Part shown: positions 54,672-64,000 of the stretch, piece after piece
Position numbering within the stretch: the stretch's first letter is position 1
Layout of the letters: each line of letters starts with the position of its first letter
Origin: Neoscytalidium dimidiatum
Lineage: Eukaryota; Ascomycota; Dothideomycetes; Botryosphaeriales; Botryosphaeriaceae
Direction of reading: 5' to 3'
NCBI GenBank assembly: GCA_037367355.1
Contig: CM074698.1
Location: forward strand, 1,116,001-1,180,000
DNA: 64,000 nt
The notes under the pieces: model-generated
What the model saw: the letters and a program-made list of their open reading frames with translations, nothing else
Database searches by the model: none
What the model was told of the DNA's origin: nothing
Position numbers and translations under genes: made by a program

Positions 54672-55688
54672 TCACCATGGGATCTCCTTTCCCCACCTAT
54701 CCACGAAGCATCCGCTTTTCAGTCCATGCTCACCTTCGTCTCCCAATCTTTCAATTAGCTTCAATATATCCGCCACGCTCTCGCCTACGTCAACAGCACC
54801 CTCCTCTCTGGTCCTGACGAGACCTGTCTCCACTCTCCCAGGATGCACAAGCGCGAAAGTGACTTCTGGGACGTCGATACTAAAACTCCGCACGACAGCA
54901 TTCAGGGCGGCTTTGCTTGCTCGGTAGGCGTACGCGCCACCGGAGACGTTTCTTTCTAGACTCCCCATCCTCGAGGCCATTGTGACTACCCTGGGCGGAT
55001 GGCCATGTAGCTCAGAGGAGGTCCGAAGGGATGGGAGGAGGGCTTTTATGAGAGTGAAAGTGGCGACTGTGTTGATTTCATAAGTGCGGCGCATGGTTGC
55101 GGCGTCCATGATGGCGATGGTTTCAGCGCCAGAGACATCGCCAGGGTGATGGGACTCGTACGAGGGGACGAGGCCGCGGATGCCGGCGCTGTGGACGACG
55201 AGGTCGAAAGGCGCGGCATATGGGTTTGCTCCCAAATCAGCTGGCGGGCGGGTTGGAGACGAGTGTGGCGGCGATGGTGCATGAGCATGGTGGACGGAAG
55301 TGAGCCGCTGGCGCGAGTGGTAGGAAATGGTAGGCGAGGCCGGTGACGCGGCGTGAGAGCTCGACCGCGAGCGACCGGGACTAGCAGGTGTCGCGAGGGT
55401 GGCACTGCGAACGAATTTTTGGACGAGGGCCTCGGCGGTGAGATCTAGCTGACTAAAGTGGCCGCAGGAGCCGACGGTGCAGGAGGAGATGGTGGGATGG
55501 GTAGGGTAAGGGCGAGCATCGATGCCGCGGACATAGTGAGTGGTTGGCGGGAAGGAGGAGAAGTGTTCGAAGAAAGCGCGTCCGAGGCCGGACGAAGCGC
55601 CTGTGACGAGAACATGAAACTTGGAGCCGGGAGGTTGAGAAGTTGCGGGGGTTTCTTGGGGGACCAGGTTGGGCGGCGCCGTTGTCAT
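54672..55688 (-). CDS. short-chain dehydrogenase/reductase with a low-complexity insert
   Basis: Intronless, 338 aa. I chose the ATG at 55688 (MTTAPPNLVPQE); the frame stays open 63 codons further upstream. Rossmann motif TGASSGLG near residue 31; the Ser in VVTMASRMG and the YRASK (Y-x-x-x-K) motif complete the active site; VHPGRVETGLV follows as in classical SDRs. The usual NNAG strand is replaced by VVHSAGIRG. About 50 residues rich in Ser/Pro/His (about 117-170, before the DLVVHSAG strand) are inserted where classical SDRs have a short loop. NAD(P)H-dependent oxidoreductase; substrate unknown. It is divergent from the flavin-reductase gene (426 bp). Confidence 0.88.
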   Translation of the reverse strand: MTTAPPNLVPQETPATSQPPGSKFHVLVTGASSGLGRAFFEHFSSFPPTTHYVRGIDARPYPTHPTISSCTVGSCGHFSQLDLTAEALVQKFVRSATLATPASPGRSRSSSHAASPASPTISYHSRQRLTSVHHAHAPSPPHSSPTRPPADLGANPYAAPFDLVVHSAGIRGLVPSYESHHPGDVSGAETIAIMDAATMRRTYEINTVATFTLIKALLPSLRTSSELHGHPPRVVTMASRMGSLERNVSGGAYAYRASKAALNAVVRSFSIDVPEVTFALVHPGRVETGLVRTREEGAVDVGESVADILKLIERLGDEGEHGLKSGCFVDRWGKEIPW

Positions 55689-56114
55689 TCTCTGGCTGCT
55701 AGTTGAACAGACGACAGCGCAGCCACCACTGGGCAGGAAAGAAAGCAGAGGTTGCGATGGAGGCGAGATGAGGGGCTTAGCGGGGCCCATAGCATCAGGG
55801 CAGGGACTATGATGTATTCGGGGTCCAGGCAGGACTGATCGGCGCGCGGGCCGAATCTCAGTGCTGCCAGCCAGCACAAGCGCCGCCCGTCACCACCCCG
55901 CTCCCTCTGGGCCCTCTCTCTCTCGGCTCTGTTTCGGCTTGGCACAGACCGGGGGACTCTGTCGGCAATCAATGGCATGGTGAATAGACTGCTCCACCGG
56001 CTTCGACTTGTTCAAATACGCACGAGCGCCCGCTTCCGCCACGGCCTCCGCCTCCGCCTCGACGCCCATTGATACGTGCCGGGCCCGTCCGCACCCCCCT
56101 CGCCGCCCTCAGCC
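55689..56114. promoter_or_regulatory. divergent promoter region of SDR and flavin-reductase-like genes
   Basis: 426 bp between divergent starts, GC-rich, with a CTCTCTCTCGGCTCTG stretch near 55914-55929. No clear TATA box. Confidence 0.4.
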
Positions 56115-56915
56115 ATGTTTTACGAGCCCGGAAAGACTGACCATGGACTGGCCCACGATCCGTTCAAGGTGCACTGCTGCCCAGTTCCCACACCATCCCC
56201 ATCCAAGCGTCGCCGAGCTGTGATGGGCAACATAGCTGACCTCTCCCCACTTTAGGCCTGTGTGGTCCCCCGCCCCATCGGTTGGATCAGCACCGTCTCG
56301 GCCTTGGGAACCCACAACCTCGCCCCGTACTCCCAGTTCAACAACTTGACCTTCGATCCTCCCTACGTCATGTTCAGTGCCAACCAGACGCCCGGGGCTG
56401 GCCGGAAAGACACAGTCGCCAATGTCGAGGCCACCGGTCGCTTCGCCTGGAACCTTGCCACCTGGGATTTGCGTGAGGCCGTCAATATCACTGCCGAGCA
56501 GGTCCCAGCTCACGTCGATGAGTTCGAGCGTGCCGGCCTTGAAAAGGAACTTAGCACCGTGCTTAGAGACCCGGCTGTTCCCATGGTGAGGGCGAGCCCG
56601 GTCAGGTTCGAGTGCGTCTACCACAGCACGTTACGCTTGCCCGGAAACCCACCCTTGGGCACTGTAGATGTGGTCATTGGAAGGGTTGTTGCCGTGCATA
56701 TTGCGGACGAGGTGCTAACGGATGGTATATTGGATATCAAGAAAACGCAGCCCATCGCACGTTGCGGCTATTATCAGTACGCTGTTGTGAGGGAGACGTT
56801 CGACATGGTCATCCCAAGCAGCGGGCTGTGGGGCGAGGATATTTTGGCTGGGTTGGAGGGTAGCACGCGGAAAAACAAGGCGATCGGGGAAAGGTCTACG
56901 CAAGAAGTCGGCTAA
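56115..56915 (+). CDS. flavin-reductase-like FMN-binding protein
   Basis: Exons 56115-56168 and 56256-56915 (intron 87 nt, branch GCTGAC), 237 aa. The split-barrel flavin-reductase fold is shown by PRPIGWISTVSALGTHNLAPYS (read in parts), FSANQTPGAGRKDTVANVE, the FMN-binding TGRFAWNLA segment, and the strand pair RFECVYHSTLRLPG / TVDVVIGRVVAVHI. The C-terminal CGYYQYAVV matches the DIM6/NTAB-type family. These proteins bind FMN and either supply reduced flavin or act on small substrates; the partner is unknown. The splice is needed to join the conserved DPFKACVVPRPIGW. Confidence 0.9.
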
Positions 56916-57219
56916 TTGCCGAATTGGGAGCCGGGAGCTGGGAGGCTCACCTTCGGCTCACGGCAGAGCCCGGCTGGAGCTGGTTTTCAAGCTTGATCCA
57001 CGTGCCAATAGACTCGGCGACGGCAGAAGTCCACACCAAAGGCCTCGGGACCAGGTCGCGTGTGGTCACTGGCATCTCCACATACAACTTTTGGAGAACC
57101 GATTCGTTACCCAAACCTCGGCTTTGAAGCAAGCGAGCACAGTTGGCCCGCTCAGGACTGTAGACATCACGGTCGTTACAAACACATGCTAGACAAAGGA
57201 AAGCCTGCTCTCGCCGTCC
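56916..57219. other. intergenic, convergent 3' ends
   Basis: 304 bp between the converging flavin-reductase and rhodopsin-domain genes. Nothing recognised. Confidence 0.5.
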
Positions 57220-58868
57220 TCATCCCCGACTGCACGCTCTCCCAACATCTCCCGCACTCCCTGCACTTCTGCGATCCCCCATGCTGTCGCTTTCTCCTTC
57301 CCTCTCTACTCTTACGACAGTCTTCTTAGCAATGATCATCTTCCTGCTGTCGTTGCTGTCCAAGCTCAGCTGGTCCAAGTCGGTCGTGACGCCGGCCGTG
57401 CTGCTCCTTGCAGCTCCTGCCTCGTGTTCAAAAAAGTCCGGCCTGAGCTCCAAATGCTCAGGGTGTTTGGAATGCGCTCCCGTGCCAAGGAACGTGCTCC
57501 CTCGATGGCTTAGGCTGAGCTTATGCCTGTGCTGTCTCTGGCCCGACGACGTGGAGCTGACAATTCCACCATTGCCATTGCCGATCGGGCCCATCTTGAT
57601 TGCGGCCCCGAAAGAGATAGTGTCGTTGAATGAATGGCCTTGCGAGCGACCGTTTGAGCGGCCGGTCATGGAGGGATGCTCGGCGTAATAGCGTTGGCGG
57701 TAGCTGCTGCCTCCCCCGTCTTTCTCAAAAGGTCGAAGGAAGGGCCCTATGCAGGATATTGTGCTGGCCATGATGGCAAAGTCAAGCTGAAACTGCCCAG
57801 CTACGACGGAGTATGCTCCTTCAAAGGAAGAATCGGCGGAGGAGGGCAGGGCACGAATGTATTTGATGCGCATGGCGGAAGCTATGATGACTCTACGTGC
57901 GGTAAAACCGTTAGCTGGAAAAGAGGAAAGGAAATACGATGCAGACGTCGAAAGCTTACGGAAGACGGATGCTAAAGGCCAGGATAACAACAATTTTGAG
58001 GCGAAAAGCCATGTGAAGCCCGGCAACGAGATATATGGCGTTGAAGAAAATGAGGATTTCGGTCATGATGTCTACAGCGCCTATAATCACCCACCGCCAT
58101 GTCTGGTGAGATAGTTAGCACTGGACCAGCTTTGTGCACTGGTTATTGAGGCGAGCTTACGATGTCTCCGCAAATATCAACACCCTTGGTGAACCATGCC
58201 ACAGGATTGCAGTTGATCGAGACGAGAATAACGGAAAGAACAATCCAAAAAGCGCATATGCCTATTGTTGTATGTGCCAGAATAGCATGCTTCAGACCCG
58301 CCGCCAAGCGCAGGTACAGAAGTATGACAACGCATTTGGAGAGAAACAAAGTAGAGAGGTACAGTATTTGCTGGGCAAAGTTGGCCTACAGGTACGAGTC
58401 AGCCGGGTGCAGATGATTTCCAAACCCATGGGCGATCTGGCTGTGATTAACGGCCGAATGCTTCGGCGTCTTGGTGGAGGCTGACGATCTCCAGCGCGGA
58501 TTAGACCGAGAAGTACAGTTCAAGCTTACCTTTCCAAGACGACCAAGCTTGGTTGGGTCGAGATGCTTCAGGCCAAGACCCTCTTGAACCTGGACGTAGA
58601 CAGTGGCTGCCTGGAAGCAGCAGAACACCTGGGTTGCATTAGCAGGTAAAGCGAAGACTATAGGAGAAGAGCCCACGGTAGCTACGGCCAGGAGGGAGTC
58701 ATCGCGCTTCCATTCCTTGGCCTTGGTACGCACATAAATCCGCACGAGGAGGCAGGCGAGGACAAAGGTGACAGTGGTGGTGGTGATGACCATGACCAGG
58801 CCACGCTTATCATCGTCAGTGATGTGGTAGGGCGCGGGGATCACATTGTCCGCCAGCGGCTCAGCCAT
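57220..58868 (-). CDS. fungal rhodopsin-domain (SAT4-type) integral membrane protein
   Basis: Exons 58530-58868, 58161-58385, 57960-58102 and 57220-57892 (introns 144, 58 and 67 nt), 459 aa. Seven predicted helices: GLVMVITTTTVTFVLACLLV, a second in AVATVGSSPIVFALP, then QQILYLSTLFLSKCVVILL, IGICAFWIVLSVILV, WVIIGAVDIMTEILIFF, IVVILAFSIRLPVI and a last one near IMASTISCIGPF. Cys in INCNPVAWF and the strand DICGD..TWRWVIIGAVD are typical of the family. The C-terminal 200 residues are cytosolic, Ser/His-rich. The family (with Pth11-like relatives) is common in ascomycetes and largely uncharacterised; some members sense surfaces. No retinal-binding Lys is claimed. All three junctions restore the helix order. 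Confidence 0.9.
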
Positions 58869-60690
58869 GGCGTTTGGGGGCAAAAAGAGGAAGGATGGAC
58901 GCAAAGGACGTCTGCACTAAAATGATGGAAACACTACGATCTTAAGAGGGACATGGAATGATCAGCGGCAAGGCGCGGATCTACAGCAATGTCCCAGCCT
59001 TGTAGAAAGGGAGCGATCGCAGCTAGGAGGTAGATTTGCGTGACATGGGCCGTGGGTGCGCCGGTCGGGCGGAAAAATTTAGAGAGGACGGAGCAGTTGC
59101 TCGCAGCAGAGCACCACACGAGACGGCACAGGGAACGGCAAAACGGGCGTTACAGACGCGGCGGGAGACTGCGTGGAAGCATCAAACGAAGCGAGAGAAC
59201 AAGCCACAAACTCAGGGCTCCCGACGGACTGGGCCCGACAGGGCGTCCAGGCGTGCTCGATGGGAGCTCGTATAGGCACGAACAAGCCTCAAGGCTTTGC
59301 GTGGCATCTCCACTTCATGACACGGGCAGCTTAAGCAAGACAGAGGAACTCGAGCGATACATCGTGGGCCGAAGAATGGGCGAGGAAGGCAGGGCGGCAT
59401 AAGGGCACACGGGAGACGCGTCCGAGGGCAAGGATTCGCTAATGGCGATATGGCGGGAGGCCTCTGCTGGGGTGACGGGACGGCTAGTACCGGGGATCTT
59501 GGTCGTTCCTGAATCAGGCACAAGCATGGGCAGTGGAGGCCGGCAGACCTGATCATTTGCGGCGATAGCGCTCGGCGCAGGAAATCTCCGGCGGTTGGGC
59601 AGTGGTGTGGTGGTGGTCAAGAGAGCACAGCAGGGACTCCGTGGACACGGAGCGATAGGCTGAATGCAGGCGCACCGGCGGGGTGGCAGGATCTGGAAAG
59701 GCTGCGACTGCGTCTCAGCCCTGCGGACGCCAGTCCGTGCCGCTGGGTCGGCTATACAGGCAGAGCAGAGCTATTGTACACACATCGGGCCGGGGAGATG
59801 GTCGGTACTGCAGACAGGGTCGCTTAGCAGGGGATGGCGGGAAGCGGGATCGATTGGCGGTAAGGGAACTAGCGCAGCATCGGACGGTGATAGGCTCTTC
59901 ATCAAACGGCGGCTCGCGCGAGGCCCGGCTCGGAGGCGGCTAGGAGGTGGTAGCGGGCGAATACGAGAGCCGGCGGTGGTGCGTAGTGTGTGGTGCGTGG
60001 TGCGCGATGGGCAACGGAGGCGAGCCACGGGAGATTGGCGACCGACGACCGGTGACAGGCGACGGGCGACGCTGGTGCTGGAGCTGGATCTGGGATCTGG
60101 GATCTGGTGCTGAAGCCGTGCCGCAGCAGTGCAGAGAGCGTTATGTAACGGGGGCGGGCCTGACGACAAGCGGTCGTCTCTGATCAGCCGCCGGATTTGC
60201 CCTTGGCGATAGGCCACGGCGCATCAGCCGGCTGTGGCGTGCGCGGGAGACGCGACCCTCTCAGATCTCGGCCTCTCCACGAGTCGCGGGAGAAAAGTGC
60301 AGTACCCGCCTGTGCTCCCTGCTCCCGTCGCTTGCCCCAGCGCCCCAGCGCCCCAGAGCGGGCGGCTCGGTCTTGAGTCCAAAGCGGCCAGCGCCTGCTC
60401 GCGCCGACGACGTCCACGCCCACTCCCACGCCACGCTGCCCGTCTACGCCGCCCTTCTGCCTGCCACGACTCAGCCTCCCCTGCACATTTCTGCTGCAAT
60501 ATGCCCAGATCGCGCATTCAGCGCCGTCCAGCGCCCATGTCGTGCACGCATGCTACATAGGCCCTGGCCGCGCCCACCTACCTCCTTCTTCCCAGCCGAC
60601 TCACTCACTCGGTCCTGTCTTTATCGCCTGCACGCGCCCTCCGACTCAAGCTGACGCCTTGTGCGCTACTTCCTTTTTCGTTTCGGCCCC

Positions 60691-60724
<34 letters not shown>

Positions 60725-60740
60725 CCTACTCCCGGCCGCT
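58869..60740. other. long divergent intergenic region, 1.9 kb
   Basis: Between the rhodopsin-domain and permease start codons; GC-rich with several short direct repeats near 60060-60110. Open frames are many but not protein-like. The last 60 bp holds a CT repeat (separate entry). Confidence 0.45.
60694..60721 (+). repeat. (CT)14 microsatellite in permease leader
   Basis: About fourteen CT units end 20 nt before the permease ATG. Pyrimidine tracts next to start codons are common in fungal promoters/leaders and are length-variable. Confidence 0.9.
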
Positions 60741-62603
60741 ATGGTTTGCTCGTCCACCGAGCTGGGCGTCCTGCCCGCCGCCTCCTCCGCCAAACAATCT
60801 CACGACGCGTCTTCGCACGAATTGCCCGCTCCAAACGCGTACTCACTCGACGGCCCGGACGAAGATGCCGCTGACTCCTACCACGAGTACAAGGGTGTTA
60901 CTCGCCATGACCGCGCTGACATGACAAGGATGGGAAAGGCTCAAGAATTGAGAGTACGTTGCCTACACCTCCCGAGAAACCCCGCTCACTGACCAATAAC
61001 CCAGAGGAACTACCGCCCGCTGTCTGCCATTGCCTTTACCGTCATTCTGCAAGGAACATGGGAGGTGCTGATGACGTGCGTCCTGTCAGAACCTTAATTT
61101 ATCCCTCCGCATATCTGACTTCATCCCAGAGCAACCACCCAAGGTCTGGTCGACGGTGGCTTGGCCGGTCTCGTCTGGTCCTACGTTTGGACCTTTGCCG
61201 GCTTCAGTTTTGTCATGGCCTCTCTGGCCGAGATGGCCTCCATGGCTCCAACTTCTGGTGGCCAATATCATTGGGTCTCTGAATTTGCTCCCGCCAAGTA
61301 CCAGCGCTTCCTGAGCTACTTCACAGGTTCTTCTCCCTGATTGCCTGTATTACGCTTTTTTCTAACCCGTGTCCAGGATGGATGTCCACTATGTCCTGGC
61401 AAGCTGGGACTGCGTCTGGTCCCTTCCTTGTCGGCACCCTGATCCAGGGCTGTGCTATTGTCGCCTATCCAGACTATGAGCCAACCAATTGGCAAGGAAC
61501 ATTGATGGTCATCGGTGTGGCCATCATTGTTTGGGCATTCAACGTTTGGGGTGCCCAAAGCATGCCAGTGATTCAAAACGTCATGCTCATTGTCCACGTG
61601 TTCGGTTTCTTGACCATCATCGTCGTCTTCTGGGTCCTATCCCCCCGCAACACCGCCGAAGTAGTATTCACCCAATTCACCAACGACGGCGGGTGGACCA
61701 CCATGGGCTTGAGCTTAATGGTGGGCCAGATCTCTGCTATCTACGCCTGCATCTGTACGTATTCGGCATCTTGCCGGGAAGGGAAGGGGGGGAAAGGACA
61801 CTCCGCTAATTAGTAAAGGTTCTGATGCCGCTGCGCATATGTCCGAAGAGATCAAGGATGCCGGCGTCACCGTTCCCCGTGCTATGGTCTGGTCATATAT
61901 TATCAACGGCGGACTAGGCCTCGTGTTCCTCATCAGCTATCTATTCATGATCACCGACATCGAGGCCGCCTTGGAGGATTGGTACCCACACATATGGGTC
62001 TTCCGTCAAGCTGTGAACGACGCCGGCGTTGTCGGATTGAACGTCATCCCCACCGTCCTTATCTTTGCTGGAACAGTCTCGTATAATCTTTCCACCTCTC
62101 GACAGACTTGGTCATTTGCCCGTGATAAGGGTATTCCTTTCTCCGACTGGATAGCCAAGGTCGATCCGAAACTTGAAGTCCCAGTCAATTCAGTAACCGT
62201 TACAACGGTGATCACAATTGCCCTATCACTCATCAATATTGGCTCTGACGTAGCTTTTAACGCCATCATCTCACTCAATGTCGTCTCGCTGATGATCACC
62301 TATACTTGCTCCATCGGCTGTGTCCTATGGCGTCGAACCTGTCACCCGGAGACACTTCCAAAATGCCGCTGGAGTTTGGGTAAGTGGGGAATCCCTGTCA
62401 ACATAGCAGGATTCTTATATAGCCTACACGCTTTCTTCTGGTGTTTCTGGCCGAATGCGACTCCAACCGATGCCGTAAACTTCAATTGGGCCTCGGTAAT
62501 GTTCGCTGCCGTTGCGCTCTTCAGCACCGTTTACTACTACACTCGTGGGAGGAAAGCATACAGAGGTCCTGTTGTATTGACTGAAGGTTGGAAGGGTGAA
62601 TAA
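60741..62603 (+). CDS. APC-superfamily amino acid/GABA/choline permease
   Basis: Exons 60741-60953, 61005-61075, 61130-61326, 61377-61754 and 61819-62603 (introns 51, 54, 50 and 64 nt), 547 aa. After a 70-residue hydrophilic N-terminus come 12 predicted helices. Family motifs: RNYRPLSAIAFTVILQGTWE in TM1, GLVDGGLAGLVWSYVWTFAG, MASMAPTSGGQYHWVSEFAP (the APC 'SAGGQYHW' element), and SDAAAHMSEEIKDAGVTVPRA in the loop after TM6, which is diagnostic of the GABA-permease/Hnm1-choline group. Likely a plasma-membrane proton symporter for GABA, amino acids or choline; the exact substrate cannot be read. All four junctions restore these motifs. Confidence 0.94.
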
Positions 62604-64000
62604 AAATAGGCAACTGTTGGTTTTCTCCATTGTTCATTTCCTAGTAGTTCTTCGTTACCTCCTTATTACGCCATTTAGTGGACCAATAAAAGCAACAGCT
62701 GCCACCCCTAACTAGGCCATACTCCAACAAAGTCATACCCTAATCAAGTTGTATTCCGACAAGATCATATCTCAACAAAATTAGACTTTGTGGCGAAACC
62801 CTAGCACGCCTTCGATGCGTGAATCACCGCCTTCACAGGCATGGACAGTGCCGCTACAATGACACTACGAGCACACGATAGCTTTCAGTGCCCCTTGAAT
62901 GGCATGCTATATGTCGGAATGCGGATTTCACATGACAGTCGTGGAATGGGCCTATTTAGTCAACCCTGCGGTAGGTCTAGGAGAGATGTTTTTCACGATT
63001 GCGAAAAGTCCCCAGCTCAATCCTTTGTCGACCGGGGAGAAGCGTAATTCCAGCGATTCTGTGATAACCAGAAGGAGAAGTAGCGAAAGAATAAGGTTAA
63101 ATAACAGATGATACCAGGGTCGGACGAGTGATGTAGCGAAGCAGCCAAAAATTCCCGATGTGGTTAGGATGCTCCTTGCAGATCTTCGGGTGGTGGGATC
63201 ACGTAGGCATACGGACAAAAACCTTATGTGGGGCCTCGGACCGGCCACTACACGCACGTTCAAAGTTTGTCTTCGACAACGAACCGTCGTGACTCGCATA
63301 TTCCTTTTAATGTCAAAGTTTCCTTCCTTCGTCAGTCGGAAAAAGAGGAACGATCGAGCACTATCTTCAATTCCTGTGATATCAGCCGGTCGTCAGCGAG
63401 CACGCGTTCCCTCGTTTTCGCATTTCGCTATGTAGGATCGATGTCTAGATTGCGTCTATTTCCGTTGCTCTTGATCGGTATTCACAATGCAGCATTTCTC
63501 AGCAACATAGGGAGAAGGGGCAAAACTTCACCAAAATTTAGAAGCCTCTTTTGTTCTTCCTTTCCTATCTGCTGTACCAACAAGGAACCCCAGCCGTACA
63601 ACCCTTGGTCCTCTCTAAATCTTGAAGCCCCCTAGTTGACCAATAGAACGACAAATGTTTTGAAGAAGGCCAGAGCTGAAGAATGAAAACAAGAAATACG
63701 AAGATGATGGCAACGTGCAACAGCCACAAGATGGAAAGGGAGATAATGAATCAGGCTGTTTTCATGGAAGAAACGCCGCGGGTAACACCAATAATCCGTG
63801 GTATCTCGAGGTGAGAAGGAAGCGCGAAAAGGGAAAAAAAAAAAAAAAGAAATCGAAGCAGAAAAACGAGGAGAATGTCGGCCGTCGGGCCAGAAGAAGT
63901 AATGCTGAGCTGTGAGCGAATGCGGAAGATGCTATGCTTGCTGAGGCATACTTGATAAGCCTCCTTGGGAAGAGCATCAGGGAAAGTAAGAGACGGAGGT
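62604..64000. other. intergenic, right edge
   Basis: 1.4 kb with no supported gene. It holds A-rich tracts near 63834-63850 and short frames without protein-like composition. Confidence 0.45.

Noticed and set aside
60060..60110. possible CRISPR-like or regulatory repeat (CTGGGATCTGGGATCTGG)
   Set aside because: Short direct duplication typical of GC-rich slippage; no regular spacing.

Overview
This 64-kb window is nuclear DNA of a filamentous ascomycete (Pezizomycotina). The evidence is many short spliceosomal introns (mostly 46-120 nt, GT-AG, with CTRAC-type branch sites just upstream of the acceptor), single-gene transcription units on both strands, fungus-restricted families (ApsA/Num1 cortical anchor, fungal rhodopsin-domain proteins, DUF6594, fungal polyamine/drug MFS, fungal GABA/choline-type permease) and GC-rich coding DNA. 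A class such as Dothideomycetes is a guess. No rRNA, tRNA, CRISPR or intact transposon was found. Twenty-six protein genes are supported. I built the exon models by hand from splice signals, reading frame and family conservation; none has transcript support.

Layout. 1-1.1 kb: 3' part of an aldo/keto reductase gene. 1.5-3.7 kb: a gene derived from a copia-type Pol protease barrel and an unrecognised small gene. 4.3-8.4 kb: a divergent housekeeping pair, a PRCC-domain protein and the TORC2 subunit Sin1/Avo1. 9.5-15.6 kb: a DUF6594 membrane protein, a tail-anchored caspase-like protein and a small secreted protein. 18-20 kb: a drug/polyamine MFS exporter. 21.9-29.2 kb: a secreted GH105-type hydrolase with a disturbed 3' end, a cyanamide-hydratase-like HD protein, splicing factor Cwc24 and a nine-exon class I terpene synthase. 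30.3-46.6 kb: mostly conserved cell biology (ApsA/Num1, CCT theta, a CLC chloride/proton exchanger, an Iah1-type esterase and a conserved protein often labelled UBP19). 47.5-49.1 kb: a P450. 49.2-53.9 kb: GPI mannosyltransferase Gpi14, a TRAX/translin protein and an Nmd4-like PIN protein. 54.7-62.6 kb: an SDR, a flavin-reductase-like protein, a fungal rhodopsin-domain protein and an APC-family permease. The last 1.4 kb shows no gene.

How the genes relate. Divergent pairs on short intergenic DNA (PRCC/Sin1, Gpi14/TRAX, SDR/flavin reductase) suggest shared promoters. The window alternates conserved blocks with accessory stretches (1.5-4, 9.5-30 and 47-49 kb). The terpene synthase has no adjacent tailoring genes, so it is either an orphan synthase or works with distant enzymes; the P450 18 kb away is only a weak candidate partner. 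The points most worth a second look are the caspase-like/DUF6594 neighbourhood, the domesticated Pol gene, the terpene synthase with two microexons, the apparent 2-nt frameshift in the GH105 gene and a possible degenerate retropepsin fold in the UBP19-labelled protein.
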